Source: Prevotella sp. (GTDB taxonomy: Bacteria; Bacteroidota; Bacteroidia; Bacteroidales; Bacteroidaceae). From it: a stretch of 51,317 nucleotides of DNA. How positions within the stretch are numbered: position 1 is the first letter of the stretch; each line of letters opens with the position of its first letter. The stretch covers positions 1 to 51,317 of the forward strand of contig JAEEHW010000008.1 in assembly GCA_016281055.1 (NCBI GenBank). The letters run 5' to 3'. The notes under the pieces are model-generated. The model was not told the DNA's origin. It searched no databases and worked only from the letters and a program-made list of their open reading frames with translations. Position numbers and translations under genes: made by a program. Positions 24,977 to 34,358 of this stretch are shown one piece after another.

Positions 24977-26635
24977 TCAGTCTGTCAGTCGCTGCAGGCT
25001 GAGTGATGCATCGCAGTATTCGAGTACGGCGGGCCGGTGGGTAATGAAGATAACAGTATGCGAATGGTCGTCAAGGATGTTTTGCAGCAGTCGCCGTTCT
25101 GTCTGCGGGTCGAGTGCGCTGGTGGCCTCGTCGAGGATGAGCAGAGAGCAGTGCCGCAAAAGTGCGCGCGCAATGCACACGCGCTGTGCCTGTCCCTCAC
25201 TCAAACCACCGCCTTGTTCGGAAACAACAGTATCGAGTCCCTGTGGCAGTTCGCGCACGAAGTCGGCACAGGCTTTGTCGAGTACGGCATACATGTCATC
25301 GTCGGTGGCGTCGGGGTCGCCAAAGAGCAGATTGTCGCGTATGGTTCCGCTGAGCATTGTGTTTCCCTGCGGCACATAGATGATGTTGCAGCGAGTGAGA
25401 GGGGAAACGCAGAACGAGGAATCCGAGTCGGCATCATTATATATCACCACCCTACCCTCCATGGGTTTGGTAAGTGCCGTAATCATGCGTAGAAGCGTGG
25501 TCTTGCCGGCACCGGTCTCACCGACGATGGCGGTACAGGTACCGGGACGGAAATCGAATGAAAGGTTGTCTATAATCTTCTGTTTGTCGTCGTCAGGATA
25601 TGCGTATGACACATTCTCAAGCCTGATGCCGCAAACACCGGGAAGCTCCAACGGTTCACCCTGTTCCTCAAGGGGAATGTCCTCGAAGTGCATCAGTCGC
25701 TCTGCGGCTGTAAAGACAGCGACAAACTGCGGTGCCAGGCGCGAGAGGTTGCGCGCCGGCTGCTGTATTTTGTTCACCAGTTGCAGGAAAGCTGCCATGC
25801 CGCCGTATGTGAGCGTACCGAGAGAGAGGCGCACCGCACTCCATCCGAATGTCAGCAGATAGCCGAGGGCAAAGCCGAAGTTCACAATGAAATTGGACAG
25901 GACGGAGAATCGTGTGCGCTTCACCACCTTGCGCCGCAGTTCCTGATGCTGCCCCTCCAGACGGTCCACCATCATGTCTTCGCCCTCAAGGGTCTTTATC
26001 AGCATACGGTTTTGCACAGACTCCTGCAGCATGCTCTGCACCTGACTGTCGGACTCTCTTACATCGCGCGACAGACGGCGCATCTTGCGCACATAAACCT
26101 TGCTGAGCACAAGGAATAAGGGGAAAAGACATACGAGAGCAAGCGCAAGGGTATGGTCCATGGAGAAAAGGAACAGGAAAGCGCCAGTAAACAATGCCAT
26201 GACAGAAACAGCATTGGGCAGTGTCTCTGCTACGAAATTCACCACGGTGTTGACATCACTCTCAAGTCGGTTGATGACATCACCGCTGTGCATAGAACTG
26301 CGCCCGCGCCATTCTGCCCTGAGTATGCGGTCGAGCATCATCTGCTGCATACGGTTCTGGGCTTTAATGCCGAGGATATTCCTCACCCATATAGAGGCAA
26401 TGGTGAGGGCAAAGTTGCACAAAATGAGCACACCGATGCAGACCACCGACATGATGACGTCGCCCTCGACATGGTGTGAAGCAACGTCTATGGCATGCTT
26501 CACCGCCCACACCTGACCGAGGCTGACGGCGACCTCCGCCAGTCCTATGACGGTGTTGAGCACTGCCTGCAGCCGGTTGTATGACGACGTGCGCCACAGC
26601 CACTTCAATATCTTATGTGCTGATTGTCTTTCCAA
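24977..26635 (-). CDS. ABC exporter with fused membrane and ATPase domains
   Basis: Type I (MsbA-like) ABC transporter half-molecule; substrate unknown. Six hydrophobic segments over residues 15-290; ATPase domain with Walker A GETGAGKTTLLR (372-383), Q-loop VPQGNTML near 420, signature LSEGQAQR (about 478-485) and Walker B LLILDEATSALD (498-509), then the H-loop VIFITHR. The Q-loop-to-helix region and SxSxQ details do not fix a substrate. 552 residues, slightly short. It starts 16 bp after nadK and ends before composite repeat copy 3 and a strong terminator. Confidence 0.95.
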   Translation of the reverse strand: MERQSAHKILKWLWRTSSYNRLQAVLNTVIGLAEVAVSLGQVWAVKHAIDVASHHVEGDVIMSVVCIGVLILCNFALTIASIWVRNILGIKAQNRMQQMMLDRILRAEWRGRSSMHSGDVINRLESDVNTVVNFVAETLPNAVSVMALFTGAFLFLFSMDHTLALALVCLFPLFLVLSKVYVRKMRRLSRDVRESDSQVQSMLQESVQNRMLIKTLEGEDMMVDRLEGQHQELRRKVVKRTRFSVLSNFIVNFGFALGYLLTFGWSAVRLSLGTLTYGGMAAFLQLVNKIQQPARNLSRLAPQFVAVFTAAERLMHFEDIPLEEQGEPLELPGVCGIRLENVSYAYPDDDKQKIIDNLSFDFRPGTCTAIVGETGAGKTTLLRMITALTKPMEGRVVIYNDADSDSSFCVSPLTRCNIIYVPQGNTMLSGTIRDNLLFGDPDATDDDMYAVLDKACADFVRELPQGLDTVVSEQGGGLSEGQAQRVCIARALLRHCSLLILDEATSALDPQTERRLLQNILDDHSHTVIFITHRPAVLEYCDASLSLQRLTD

Positions 26636-26651
26636 AGTTCAATTCTTCTGT

Positions 26652-27539
26652 CTATCTCTGATCCAGCCCCCACATCATCTTGTCACGCAGGGTTGAGAAA
26701 TAATGACGATGAGCGAAACGTACTATGCGCGTGGTGAACGGTGCCTTGCTGATGCGCACCACCGTGCCCTCGTGCAGGCTCGTGGAACGGCCATCGACTG
26801 CGGCGAGGAATGAATGGCTGCGGCTCTCCACCTTCAGTGTGACCACCGAAGTGTCAGGCACAACGATAGGTCGCACGTTGAGACTATGCGGTGCCACCGC
26901 TGTAAGACACAGCGTGCCGGTGCCGGGTGCTATGATTGGGCCACCGTTTGAAAGACTGTATGCCGTGGAACCCGTAGGAGTGGTGACAATGAGTCCGTCT
27001 GCCTGATAAGTCATGACATACTCATCGTCCACAGAAGCACGGATAGAAATCATAGAAGCATGGTCGCGCTTCAGAAGAGCGATGTCGTTGAGCGCGAAAG
27101 GCGAACCCTCCACACTGTCTCCGCCTGATGTTTCTATCTTTATTACAGAATGTTCGCGCACGTCATACCTGCCCTCGAATATCGCCGCCATAGCCTGTTC
27201 TATCTCTGAAGGATTCACTCCGGCAAGAAAACCAAGGCGTCCGATGTTGACACCTATGATGGGTATCTCCTTGTCGCCAATGCGAGAAGCAGTCTTGAGC
27301 AATGTGCCGTCGCCACCCATCGAGATGGCAAAGTCTGCGGTGAAGTCGTCGCCGGTAAACACACCGTCAACATTCACGTCCATACGCTGGCCACCAGTAA
27401 CAAAGTCGTAGAAAGGCTTGTCCATGTATATCTCTGCCTCATACTGCTGCAGTATCGCTATGATTTTGAATACAGCCTGCGACTTCTTAGCCTGATATTC
27501 GTTGCCGAAGATGGCGAAGCGGATTTTATCTTTTTGCAT
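26652..27539 (-). CDS. nadK: NAD kinase
   Basis: Phosphorylates NAD to NADP. From ATG 27539 (MQKDKIRFAIFGNEYQ) 295 residues; the nucleotide-binding GGDGTLLKTA motif is near 80, then GVNIGRLGFLAGV, the NDIALLKRD block, and TYQADGLIVTTPTGSTAYSL with the conserved GSTAYS loop. The ORF extends to 27593, but that region holds the promoter palindrome. It is first gene of a two-gene operon with the ABC exporter and is divergent from the DJ-1 gene across a 38-bp palindrome. Confidence 0.96.
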   Translation of the reverse strand: MQKDKIRFAIFGNEYQAKKSQAVFKIIAILQQYEAEIYMDKPFYDFVTGGQRMDVNVDGVFTGDDFTADFAISMGGDGTLLKTASRIGDKEIPIIGVNIGRLGFLAGVNPSEIEQAMAAIFEGRYDVREHSVIKIETSGGDSVEGSPFALNDIALLKRDHASMISIRASVDDEYVMTYQADGLIVTTPTGSTAYSLSNGGPIIAPGTGTLCLTAVAPHSLNVRPIVVPDTSVVTLKVESRSHSFLAAVDGRSTSLHEGTVVRISKAPFTTRIVRFAHRHYFSTLRDKMMWGLDQR

Positions 27540-27560
27540 AATAATTTTGCTGTTAAATAA

Positions 27561-27598
27561 AAAATGTGTACATTTGCAGTTGCAAATATACACATTTT
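27561..27598. promoter_or_regulatory. Divergent promoter pair inside a 38-bp near-perfect palindrome
   Basis: Arms 27561-27578 and 27581-27598 match at 17 of 18 positions around a central GT. The palindrome contains two opposed -7 elements: TACATTTG (plus strand, 27569-27576) toward the DJ-1 gene and TATATTTG (minus strand, 27583-27590) toward nadK. Their start sites should fall within or beside each other's -7 box, so the promoters probably compete, and the dyad could also bind a dimeric regulator. Confidence 0.75.
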
Positions 27599-27620
27599 AT
27601 TTCAAACGACAAAAAATCTT

Positions 27621-27662
27621 AACTTATAATTCTCAATTCTTAACTCATAATTCTTTATTCTC
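27621..27662 (+). repeat. Heptamer tandem array before the DJ-1 gene
   Basis: Units AACTTAT, AATTCTC, AATTCTT, AACTCAT, AATTCTT, TATTCTC (the reverse of the TTGAGAA type) run up to the base before ATG 27663, so the array forms the 5' leader and any translation-initiation region. Confidence 0.75.
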
Positions 27663-28223
27663 ATGGCAAAAGTATATGAATTCATTGCCAACGGCACCGA
27701 AGAGATTGAGGCTCTAACCGTTGTTGACGTATTACGCCGCGCCGGCGTGGAGTGTGTCACCGTAAGCATCTACGACACCGAGGAGGTGCTTATGTCACAT
27801 GGTGTGCGCATGATATGCGATACAACAATCGACAAGGCGGACTTCAGCGATGCCGACATGCTGTTGCTGCCCGGCGGAATGCCTGGCTCTACAAACCTCA
27901 ACGACTGCGAGGCTGTGCGCATGGCAATGCTAAAGCAGTATGAGAGTGGAAAGAAGCTCGGTGCCATCTGTGCCGCTCCCCTTGTACTTGGAGGCCTTGG
28001 CATACTGAAAGGCAAACGCGCAACATGCTATCCTGGCGTGGAATCACAGATGACCGGTGCGGAATATACCCGTGAACTCTACACCATTGACGGCAATATC
28101 ATAACCGGTGAAGGTCCTGCCGCCACCCTGCCATATTCTTTCGCCATTCTTGGAATGCTCGGAAAGAGTCAGGAGGCAGAACAGTTGAAGGAAGGAATGA
28201 TGTTCAATCATTTGATGGAATAG
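27663..28223 (+). CDS. DJ-1/PfpI family protein (DJ-1/YajL type)
   Basis: Cytoplasmic protein of the DJ-1 superfamily, with proposed roles as chaperone, glyoxalase or protein-repair enzyme. Glu15 (NGTEEIEALT) and the nucleophile Cys103 in AICAAPLVLG are placed as in DJ-1/YajL, and LLLPGGMPGSTNL and NIITGEGPAATLPY are characteristic. 186 residues, normal. It is the first gene of a pair with ispD (42 bp apart) and divergent from nadK. Confidence 0.92.
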   Translation: MAKVYEFIANGTEEIEALTVVDVLRRAGVECVTVSIYDTEEVLMSHGVRMICDTTIDKADFSDADMLLLPGGMPGSTNLNDCEAVRMAMLKQYESGKKLGAICAAPLVLGGLGILKGKRATCYPGVESQMTGAEYTRELYTIDGNIITGEGPAATLPYSFAILGMLGKSQEAEQLKEGMMFNHLME

Positions 28224-28265
28224 GCTTACTCCCTTTAACTCCTACTTAATAATAAAAAGAGGAAA

Positions 28266-28934
28266 ATGGATTACATTATAATAGTTGCCGGTGGAAAAGG
28301 CCTGCGCATGGGTGGTGACATACCAAAGCAGTTCATTCCCATACACGGCAAGCCTGTGCTTATGCGCACAATGGAGCGCTTTCGTGAATATTCGGCTTCC
28401 ATAGGCATCATTCTCGTATTGCCAAAGGCACAACAAGACTATTGGAAAGAGCTATGCAGAGAGCATGGCTTTAATCTGGAATATCAGATTGCAGATGGTG
28501 GCGAGACACGTTTCCACTCTGTGCAGAATGGGCTCAGCCTCATCCCTGATGATGCAAAGGGAGTGGTAGGCGTGCACGATGGTGTGCGCCCCTTCGTAAG
28601 CGTTGACGTGATAAGGCGATGCTATGATACGGCGAGAACGGCAAAGGCAGTGATACCCGTGACACCGGTGGTGGAGACACTGCGTCATATCAACGCCGAT
28701 GGCAGCGGTGACAACGTGCTGCGCAGTGACTACCGACTGGTGCAGACACCGCAGACTTTTGACATACAATTATTGAAACGCGCCAACCTGCAGCCATACT
28801 GTGAGTCATTCACCGACGATGCCAGCGTGGTGGAGGGCATAGGTCAACAAGTAACAATGGTTGAGGGCAACCGCGAGAACATAAAACTAACAACACCATT
28901 CGACCTGCAGGTGGCAGAGATATTATGTGATTAG
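28266..28934 (+). CDS. ispD: 2-C-methyl-D-erythritol 4-phosphate cytidylyltransferase
   Basis: Third step of the MEP isoprenoid pathway (CTP + MEP to CDP-ME). N-terminal [17 protein letters not shown] carries the nucleotide-binding loop, with VHDGVRPFV near 103-111 and [10 protein letters not shown] near 157; 222 residues is normal. It feeds the precursor pool that uppS uses. The stop overlaps the stop of the convergent S41 peptidase gene by 4 bp. Confidence 0.96.
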   Translation: MDYIIIVAGGKGLRMGGDIPKQFIPIHGKPVLMRTMERFREYSASIGIILVLPKAQQDYWKELCREHGFNLEYQIADGGETRFHSVQNGLSLIPDDAKGVVGVHDGVRPFVSVDVIRRCYDTARTAKAVIPVTPVVETLRHINADGSGDNVLRSDYRLVQTPQTFDIQLLKRANLQPYCESFTDDASVVEGIGQQVTMVEGNRENIKLTTPFDLQVAEILCD

Positions 28935-29938
28935 TGTCTCGCCGTCTCTATTATAGTATCTATACCTTTACTGAAATCTTCGTCACTGATGCAGACCTTA
29001 ACGTCTGGCTCTATGCCAAACTCCGTGCAACCGCCGTCTGCATCATACATAGGACAGGCAGAGAAGCGTACCACCCATCCATTAGGCAACTCTGCACTGT
29101 AAGGCATGCCGGAACCACCGCCGGTATTGTCACCGACGATAGTGGCACATGGCATCCGCTTCATGTATTTCACAAACTCGTTGGCGGCACTGTAAACCGC
29201 ACGGTTGGTGAGCACATACACAGGTTTGTTCCATCTGATGCCAGCCGAAGGTTCTATCCACTGTTCCTTCTTCTCTGAGAAATCTCCGTGTCCGGGACCA
29301 GTCTTGTGGCACATATAACCTACCAAGGTTCGCTCGCTGCAGAAACGTGCAGCAAGTTTCTCTGCCTGTGTAAGCAGTCCACCGCCATTGTCACGCACAT
29401 CTACAATTAGTCTGGTGCATGGCGCAAGGTAATAGAATATCTGGTCGAGGTTGCCGTCGCCAATTTCGTTGTCGAATGTTTCCACATACATATAGCCTGC
29501 GTTGTCGTCAAGGATACGATAGCGTATTCCGCACGCCACCTTATAGTCCGTACCGAGATATATCCTTTGCAACGTGTCAGAGAAATTGGTGGGATAGTCC
29601 TCTTTCCATGACCAGTTACGGGCATAGTCGAACGATGTGGAGAGATTAACATGCCCGTCCTTCAATGTTGACAGCATACCGCCAAGGAACTCCAACAGTT
29701 GTGTCTGCGACAACTGAGGTGCGTTCTCCGCCTGGTAAAGGTATCGGGAGTGTACCTCGTCCCAGTCAACACCCAACTCTTTCTTCTTCTCCTCAAAGAA
29801 ACAATAGCGTTCATCCATGATATGCCACAGAGCCTCAGTGTTGCCCACTATGGTATTAGGATATTCCTCAACGTCAACGCATGAAACGAGGACGAAGAGC
29901 AAAGAGAATGTGAAAGTATGTAAGAGCGAGTTCTTCAT
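28931..29938 (-). CDS. S41-family (tail-specific) peptidase, lipoprotein
   Basis: Periplasmic or surface serine peptidase. Signal peptide with lipobox VSCVD (Cys about 20), an N-terminal helical domain ([22 protein letters not shown]), then the tail-specific protease core: [40 protein letters not shown] (catalytic Ser in YSAANEF) and [13 protein letters not shown]. 335 residues; no PDZ domain is obvious, as in the shorter Bacteroidales S41 group. Downstream partner of the topoisomerase-DUF3316 run (71 bp gap), so it may be cotranscribed. Confidence 0.88.
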   Translation of the reverse strand: MKNSLLHTFTFSLLFVLVSCVDVEEYPNTIVGNTEALWHIMDERYCFFEEKKKELGVDWDEVHSRYLYQAENAPQLSQTQLLEFLGGMLSTLKDGHVNLSTSFDYARNWSWKEDYPTNFSDTLQRIYLGTDYKVACGIRYRILDDNAGYMYVETFDNEIGDGNLDQIFYYLAPCTRLIVDVRDNGGGLLTQAEKLAARFCSERTLVGYMCHKTGPGHGDFSEKKEQWIEPSAGIRWNKPVYVLTNRAVYSAANEFVKYMKRMPCATIVGDNTGGGSGMPYSAELPNGWVVRFSACPMYDADGGCTEFGIEPDVKVCISDEDFSKGIDTIIETARH

Positions 29939-30009
29939 TAGCCAACCTTATTCTTTATTTCCTTACGGTCATAACTGGCCCTTTATTTCCTAATGACCAT
30001 ATCCTCACT

Positions 30010-30771
30010 TTATTTCATTATGGCTACACCCAGCACTACACCGTTATAATAATGATGTTGCTTGAGATTGTTGGGGGTTGCCTGTCGGACATCATTGAGA
30101 TAGCCAAGGCGCAGCGACATATTGTTTCTTACAGGTACGTCAACAGTAATCTGCTGCCGCAACTGGAATGTACCCATACTGGTGCATACGATATTGTGGT
30201 CGTAGTCGCCACGAGTGAACATCTCATAGTATGACTGTCCGTAGTTGGGCGAGAACATCATGCCGAGCATGGGATACCGCGCCTCATATCCTACGGTGAT
30301 GTTTCTGTTGAACAAGGAAAAGGTGTAGTTAGCAGCAAGGTGCGCTCCAACTGCAAGGGTGCCGTAACCCTGTGCCGGATTATTGTTGCCGTTATGACTA
30401 TTGTATGTGAATCCTACAAGGGCATCTACCATACCACCAGCATAAATGCTTAGTTTGTCATCGAGCAATACCCAATGCCGCATAATGGCATAGCTGAAAT
30501 CATAGTGTCCGGAATACTGGTAACCATTCAATGCCCTGTTATGGGTATAGGTAAAGGCCGCCTCGTGGGTCAGTGCGTATGTTAGTTTGTCGTGTTTCAC
30601 ACCGTCGCGCCGCACCTCTGACTGCACTCTCCATTCGGTGCCACGGTATTTCTCTGGTGACAGATAAGTGTCAAGAGTATTTGCCCCGCCAACACCGAGT
30701 TGCGTGGCCACCGTGGTCTTCTGGGCGAACATACCCATCGACACGAATAACAATATGGCTGTCAGTCTCAA
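30010..30771 (-). CDS. DUF3316-like secreted protein, probable outer-membrane barrel
   Basis: Unknown function. Signal peptide AILLFVSMGMFAQ, then TYLSPEKYRGTEWRVQSEV and alternating strands with aromatic girdles (YAIMRHWVLLDDKLSIYAGGM, TLAVGAHLAANYTFSLFNRNITVGYEARYPM, SLRLGYLNDVRQATPNNLKQHHYYNGVVLG). The DUF3316 label is by recollection of Bacteroidales annotations with this TYLSPxxYxG opening. 253 residues. It starts 43 bp after the topoisomerase stop, so readthrough is likely. Confidence 0.65.
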   Translation of the reverse strand: MRLTAILLFVSMGMFAQKTTVATQLGVGGANTLDTYLSPEKYRGTEWRVQSEVRRDGVKHDKLTYALTHEAAFTYTHNRALNGYQYSGHYDFSYAIMRHWVLLDDKLSIYAGGMVDALVGFTYNSHNGNNNPAQGYGTLAVGAHLAANYTFSLFNRNITVGYEARYPMLGMMFSPNYGQSYYEMFTRGDYDHNIVCTSMGTFQLRQQITVDVPVRNNMSLRLGYLNDVRQATPNNLKQHHYYNGVVLGVAIMK

Positions 30772-30814
30772 AATAAGTTAGATGCCCCGTTCTGATATTC
30801 CGTAATCCTAACCC

Positions 30815-33502
30815 TTAAAACAGGTTTAGCTGTCCTGTCATCTCATCCCTCACTTGCTGCTGGCTCTTGCCTGCATCAGGATCGAGGTTTTCCTCATTGT
30901 CTTCATCGCCAGACTCTCCATCGCTGCCGTTTTCTGACGGTTCAGGGAAACGTGTGGGTTCAAGTTCCTCTACTTTGACAATCTTAAAGGTAGTGATGCG
31001 CTTGCCCTTTGCCTTGAAGCCTTTGACGGCAATGAACTCTTCACAGTCTATCTCCATTGGTTCGCGGAAATCATCATTGCCACCGAACGTTACTTTCACA
31101 CGAGGGAACGCTGTGTCGGTAAGCAGCATCAATTCGTTCTTCGGATTATCACCGAGGAAAGAGCGACGGCTCTTCGTCGCTTCCATCTCAAAGCGTTTGA
31201 TATAACCGAACCCACTGTTGTCATCATCAAGTATGACTGCTGTCCAAGGCTTGTGCTCATCCCATTTTTCTATGCGCATGATGTTCTGTTCGAAATGGTT
31301 GTTGGGGTCAGGGGTGGTGATGTAGAACTCACCGTTGTTGAGCACCACGAGTATGCTGTCGCCATCGAGGAACTTTCCAAGTGACGTGCCGTGTGCATCA
31401 TAGTTTAGACGGTTCACGTCGGCATCCCACCACACTTCGCGTCCACCCAGTGTTGAGCGTCCGTGACTTTTCAGTCCTATCTTGTGTACGGGGAACTTTG
31501 TCAGGGTGTTACCCTTCGAGGCGCGTCCCTTCACATCGAGTGTTGAGAAGTCATAATCGAAGAATATCCTCTTTATTCTTGGTCCAGGTTCGTGTGTCAC
31601 CTTGATGACCTCCGCTTCGCCATTCGGGTTTGCGGTGAAATATATCACACGGCTACCCATTGTGCCTTGCGTGATGTCATATTCCCTTTCACGAGTGCAG
31701 GCATCCACACAGAAACGCTTAACGAAATAACGTCCCATCTTTCCGTCACGGTAAACGCAGTTGTATATGGTACGCTTGTCGCCTTTCTTCCATACCTGCA
31801 GGTGAAGTACGTTCTTGCCTACATCTATCTTGTCAGCCACCTTCACCACCTTATATTTTCCGTCACGATAGAATATTATTATATCGTCGATATCGGAGCA
31901 GTTGCATACATACTCTGCCTTCTTCAGTCCGGTGCCGATGAATCCTTCCTGACGGTCTATATAGAGTTTCTGGTTAGCCTCAACCACCTTCGTAGCCTCA
32001 ATGGTGTCAAAGTTGCGTATCTCCGTCTGTCGCGGATGTTCTGCACCATATTTGTTTTTCAGGTGTTCGTACCATTCGCAGGTTATTTCCACCATACGTC
32101 CGAGGTCACGCTCTATCTCTGCTATCTCTGCCTTTATCTTTGCTATGAGTTCGTCTGCCTGATCTTTAGAGAACTTCAATATGCGCTTCATCTTTATTTC
32201 CATGAGGCGCAGTATGTCGTCCTTGGTCACCTCGCGCACCAGCTGCGGGTAATATGGTGTCAGTCTCTCGTCGATATGCTCGCAGGCAGCATCGATAGAC
32301 TCAGCGTTCTCGTATTTCTTGTCCTTATATATACGTTCCTCGATGAATATCTTCTCCAAAGAACAGAAGAAGAGTTGTTCGAGCAACTCAGCGCGGCGAA
32401 TCTCAAGTTCGCGCCTCAGCAAATCTTTCGTCTGCTCTGCACTTGCTCTCAGCACATCGCTGATGGTCATGAACTGCGGTTTCTTGTCTTTTATGACACA
32501 GCAGTTTGGTGATATGCTCACTTCACAATCGGTGAATGCATAGAGAGCGTCAATGGTCTTGTCTGAACTTACTCCTGGTGTCAGGTGCACAAGAATCTCC
32601 ACGCTGGCAGCGGTGAGGTCTTCCACCTTGCGCACTTTTATCTTGCCGCGTTCCACCGCCCTGGTTATGGAATCGATGAGAGAGCCAGAAGTCTTGGAGT
32701 ATGGTATGTCACGAATGACGAGAGTCTTCTGATCAAGTTTCTCTATCTTTGCACGCACCTTTATAGAACCGCCGCGCAGTCCATCGTTATATCTCGACAC
32801 GTCTATGCTGCCTCCCGTTGGAAAATCAGGATACAGGCGGAACTCCTCGCCGCGCAGGCTTGCTATGGCTGCATCACATATCTCACAGAAATTGTGAGGC
32901 ATTATCTTAGAGTTCAGTCCCACGGCGATACCTTCCACACCCTGCGCCAGCAGCAGCGGGAACTTCACCGGCAAGGCTATCGGCTCCTTATTGCGTCCGT
33001 CATATGACATCTGCCACTCCGTGGTCTTGGGATTGAATACCGTCTCAAGTGCGAATTTGCTCAGCCTGGCCTCGATGTATCGTGGTGCGGCTGCCGATGA
33101 ACCTGTGAAGATGTTTCCCCAGTTACCCTGTGTGTCAATGAGCAGGTCTTTCTGTCCCATCTGCACCAGTGCATCGCCTATCGAAGCATCACCGTGTGGG
33201 TGAAACTGCATGGTGTGACCAACGATGTTGGCCACCTTGTTGTATCGTCCGTCGTCCATGCGTTTCATGGAGTGCAGTATGCGTCGCTGCACGGGTTTCA
33301 GTCCATCCTCGATGTACGGTACGGCACGCGACAGTATCACGTATGAGGCATAGTCGAGGAACCAGTTCTGGTACATGCCACTGAGGTGATGCACCACGGA
33401 AGCGTCGAAACGATTTGCAGGATGGTAGCCCTGCGCTTCGGTTTCTTCACTTGGCTCTTTCAATTCTTCGTCGGGGATTATTATCTCGTCGTCCATATCC
33501 AT
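30815..33502 (-). CDS. parC: DNA topoisomerase IV subunit A (GyrA/ParC family)
   Basis: Type IIA topoisomerase breakage-reunion subunit. Active-site Tyr142 (AAPRYIEARLSKFA), RRILHSMKRM, HPHGDASIGDALVQMGQ, the IAVGLNSKIMPHNF block, and a C-terminal six-blade region that ends in an acidic tail. At the position of the quinolone-contact Ser in E. coli GyrA/ParC (HPHGDS) the residue is Ala106 in HPHGDA. 895 residues. The GyrA-box is not seen, favouring ParC over GyrA; the ParE partner is not in the window. Start ATG 33502 or 33496. A -7 element lies at 33571-33578. Confidence 0.88.
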   Translation of the reverse strand: MDMDDEIIIPDEELKEPSEETEAQGYHPANRFDASVVHHLSGMYQNWFLDYASYVILSRAVPYIEDGLKPVQRRILHSMKRMDDGRYNKVANIVGHTMQFHPHGDASIGDALVQMGQKDLLIDTQGNWGNIFTGSSAAAPRYIEARLSKFALETVFNPKTTEWQMSYDGRNKEPIALPVKFPLLLAQGVEGIAVGLNSKIMPHNFCEICDAAIASLRGEEFRLYPDFPTGGSIDVSRYNDGLRGGSIKVRAKIEKLDQKTLVIRDIPYSKTSGSLIDSITRAVERGKIKVRKVEDLTAASVEILVHLTPGVSSDKTIDALYAFTDCEVSISPNCCVIKDKKPQFMTISDVLRASAEQTKDLLRRELEIRRAELLEQLFFCSLEKIFIEERIYKDKKYENAESIDAACEHIDERLTPYYPQLVREVTKDDILRLMEIKMKRILKFSKDQADELIAKIKAEIAEIERDLGRMVEITCEWYEHLKNKYGAEHPRQTEIRNFDTIEATKVVEANQKLYIDRQEGFIGTGLKKAEYVCNCSDIDDIIIFYRDGKYKVVKVADKIDVGKNVLHLQVWKKGDKRTIYNCVYRDGKMGRYFVKRFCVDACTREREYDITQGTMGSRVIYFTANPNGEAEVIKVTHEPGPRIKRIFFDYDFSTLDVKGRASKGNTLTKFPVHKIGLKSHGRSTLGGREVWWDADVNRLNYDAHGTSLGKFLDGDSILVVLNNGEFYITTPDPNNHFEQNIMRIEKWDEHKPWTAVILDDDNSGFGYIKRFEMEATKSRRSFLGDNPKNELMLLTDTAFPRVKVTFGGNDDFREPMEIDCEEFIAVKGFKAKGKRITTFKIVKVEELEPTRFPEPSENGSDGESGDEDNEENLDPDAGKSQQQVRDEMTGQLNLF

Positions 33503-33570
33503 ATATTGTATTTTGCAGATTTATAGTTCTCTCTTCCCTTCCGCTTCGCTGCTCAGGAAGCTACAGTCTG

Positions 33571-33578
33571 CAAAGTTA
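33571..33578 (-). promoter_or_regulatory. -7 element of the topoisomerase gene
   Basis: TAACTTTG on the minus strand, about 69 bp upstream of ATG 33502. Confidence 0.65.
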
Positions 33579-33624
33579 CGAAAAAAAAATGATTTTCTCG
33601 TTGAAAATTCAAAAAACTTTTTCT

Positions 33625-34089
33625 TCAATATTCCACCTTGTCTTCTTTTTCCTCCCATGCTCGGAAAGCCTCCAGTGCCTCGTCGTGCATCATCTGTTCC
33701 GTCGGAATACTACGTTCGCTGTATGGCTTTGCTATCTCGTCATATATGAAATTGTCGCCAAAGTTTATTGCCTCTGCATCTTTCTTCGTATTGCCGTAGA
33801 ATATACGTCGTATGCCAGCCCAGTATATGGCGCTGAGGCACATGGGGCACGGCTCACACGAGGTATATATCTCGCATCCGTCAAGTTTGAAACTGCCCAC
33901 ATGCTGACACGCGGCACGTATGGCACATACCTCTGCATGTGCCGTAGGGTCGTTGTTTGCCGTCACACGGTTCACACCCTCTGCCACTATCTCGCCGTCT
34001 TTTACTATCACAGCCCCAAATGGGCCGCCACCATTGCCCACATTCTCTATGCTTAGGTTAATGGCTCTCTGCATGAATTTGTTTTTCAT
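33625..34089 (-). CDS. guaD: Guanine deaminase-like nucleoside/nucleobase deaminase
   Basis: Zinc cytidine-deaminase-fold enzyme, most like Bacillus subtilis GuaD (guanine to xanthine). From ATG 34089: 154 residues, GGPFGAVIVKDG, NDPTAHAEVCAIRAAC (zinc His and catalytic Glu), TSCEPCPMCLSAIYWAGI (zinc Cys pair), DNFIYDEIAKPYSERSIP and the C-terminal EY end, all in GuaD order. The GGPFGA and SERxIP blocks separate it from TadA. The ORF runs to 34179, but the -7 element at 34110-34117 lies inside that extension, so the ATG at 34089 is right. Confidence 0.88.
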   Translation of the reverse strand: MKNKFMQRAINLSIENVGNGGGPFGAVIVKDGEIVAEGVNRVTANNDPTAHAEVCAIRAACQHVGSFKLDGCEIYTSCEPCPMCLSAIYWAGIRRIFYGNTKKDAEAINFGDNFIYDEIAKPYSERSIPTEQMMHDEALEAFRAWEEKEDKVEY

Positions 34090-34109
34090 ATTCGCGATAA
34101 TTGTTTTTG

Positions 34110-34117
34110 CAAATTTA
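34110..34117 (-). promoter_or_regulatory. -7 element of the guanine deaminase gene
   Basis: TAAATTTG on the minus strand, about 20 bp before ATG 34089, implying a leader of around 15 nt. Confidence 0.65.
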
Positions 34118-34358
34118 ATGTTTTTCTTTCTAACTGCCAAACAAAACCGACCTCCACATTTCTTAATTATTTCTAACAAGATACTGCCAATCGTTAATTT
34201 TTATTTAACCATCAAATCACACTGCACTTGGACAAAAGTCACCAAGACATAAATATTGACTTACGTGTAGACTGTTTCGTTTTCATTTATTATATAGGAA
34301 TTCATCAACGAAAATCTGTGATATCTGTGCAATCTGTGGGAGGAAAATCGGACATTCA

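Noticed and set aside
31592..32512. 306-residue plus-strand open frame over the topoisomerase gene
   Set aside because: The minus-strand frame is an intact ParC with active-site motifs. The plus frame has no family likeness.
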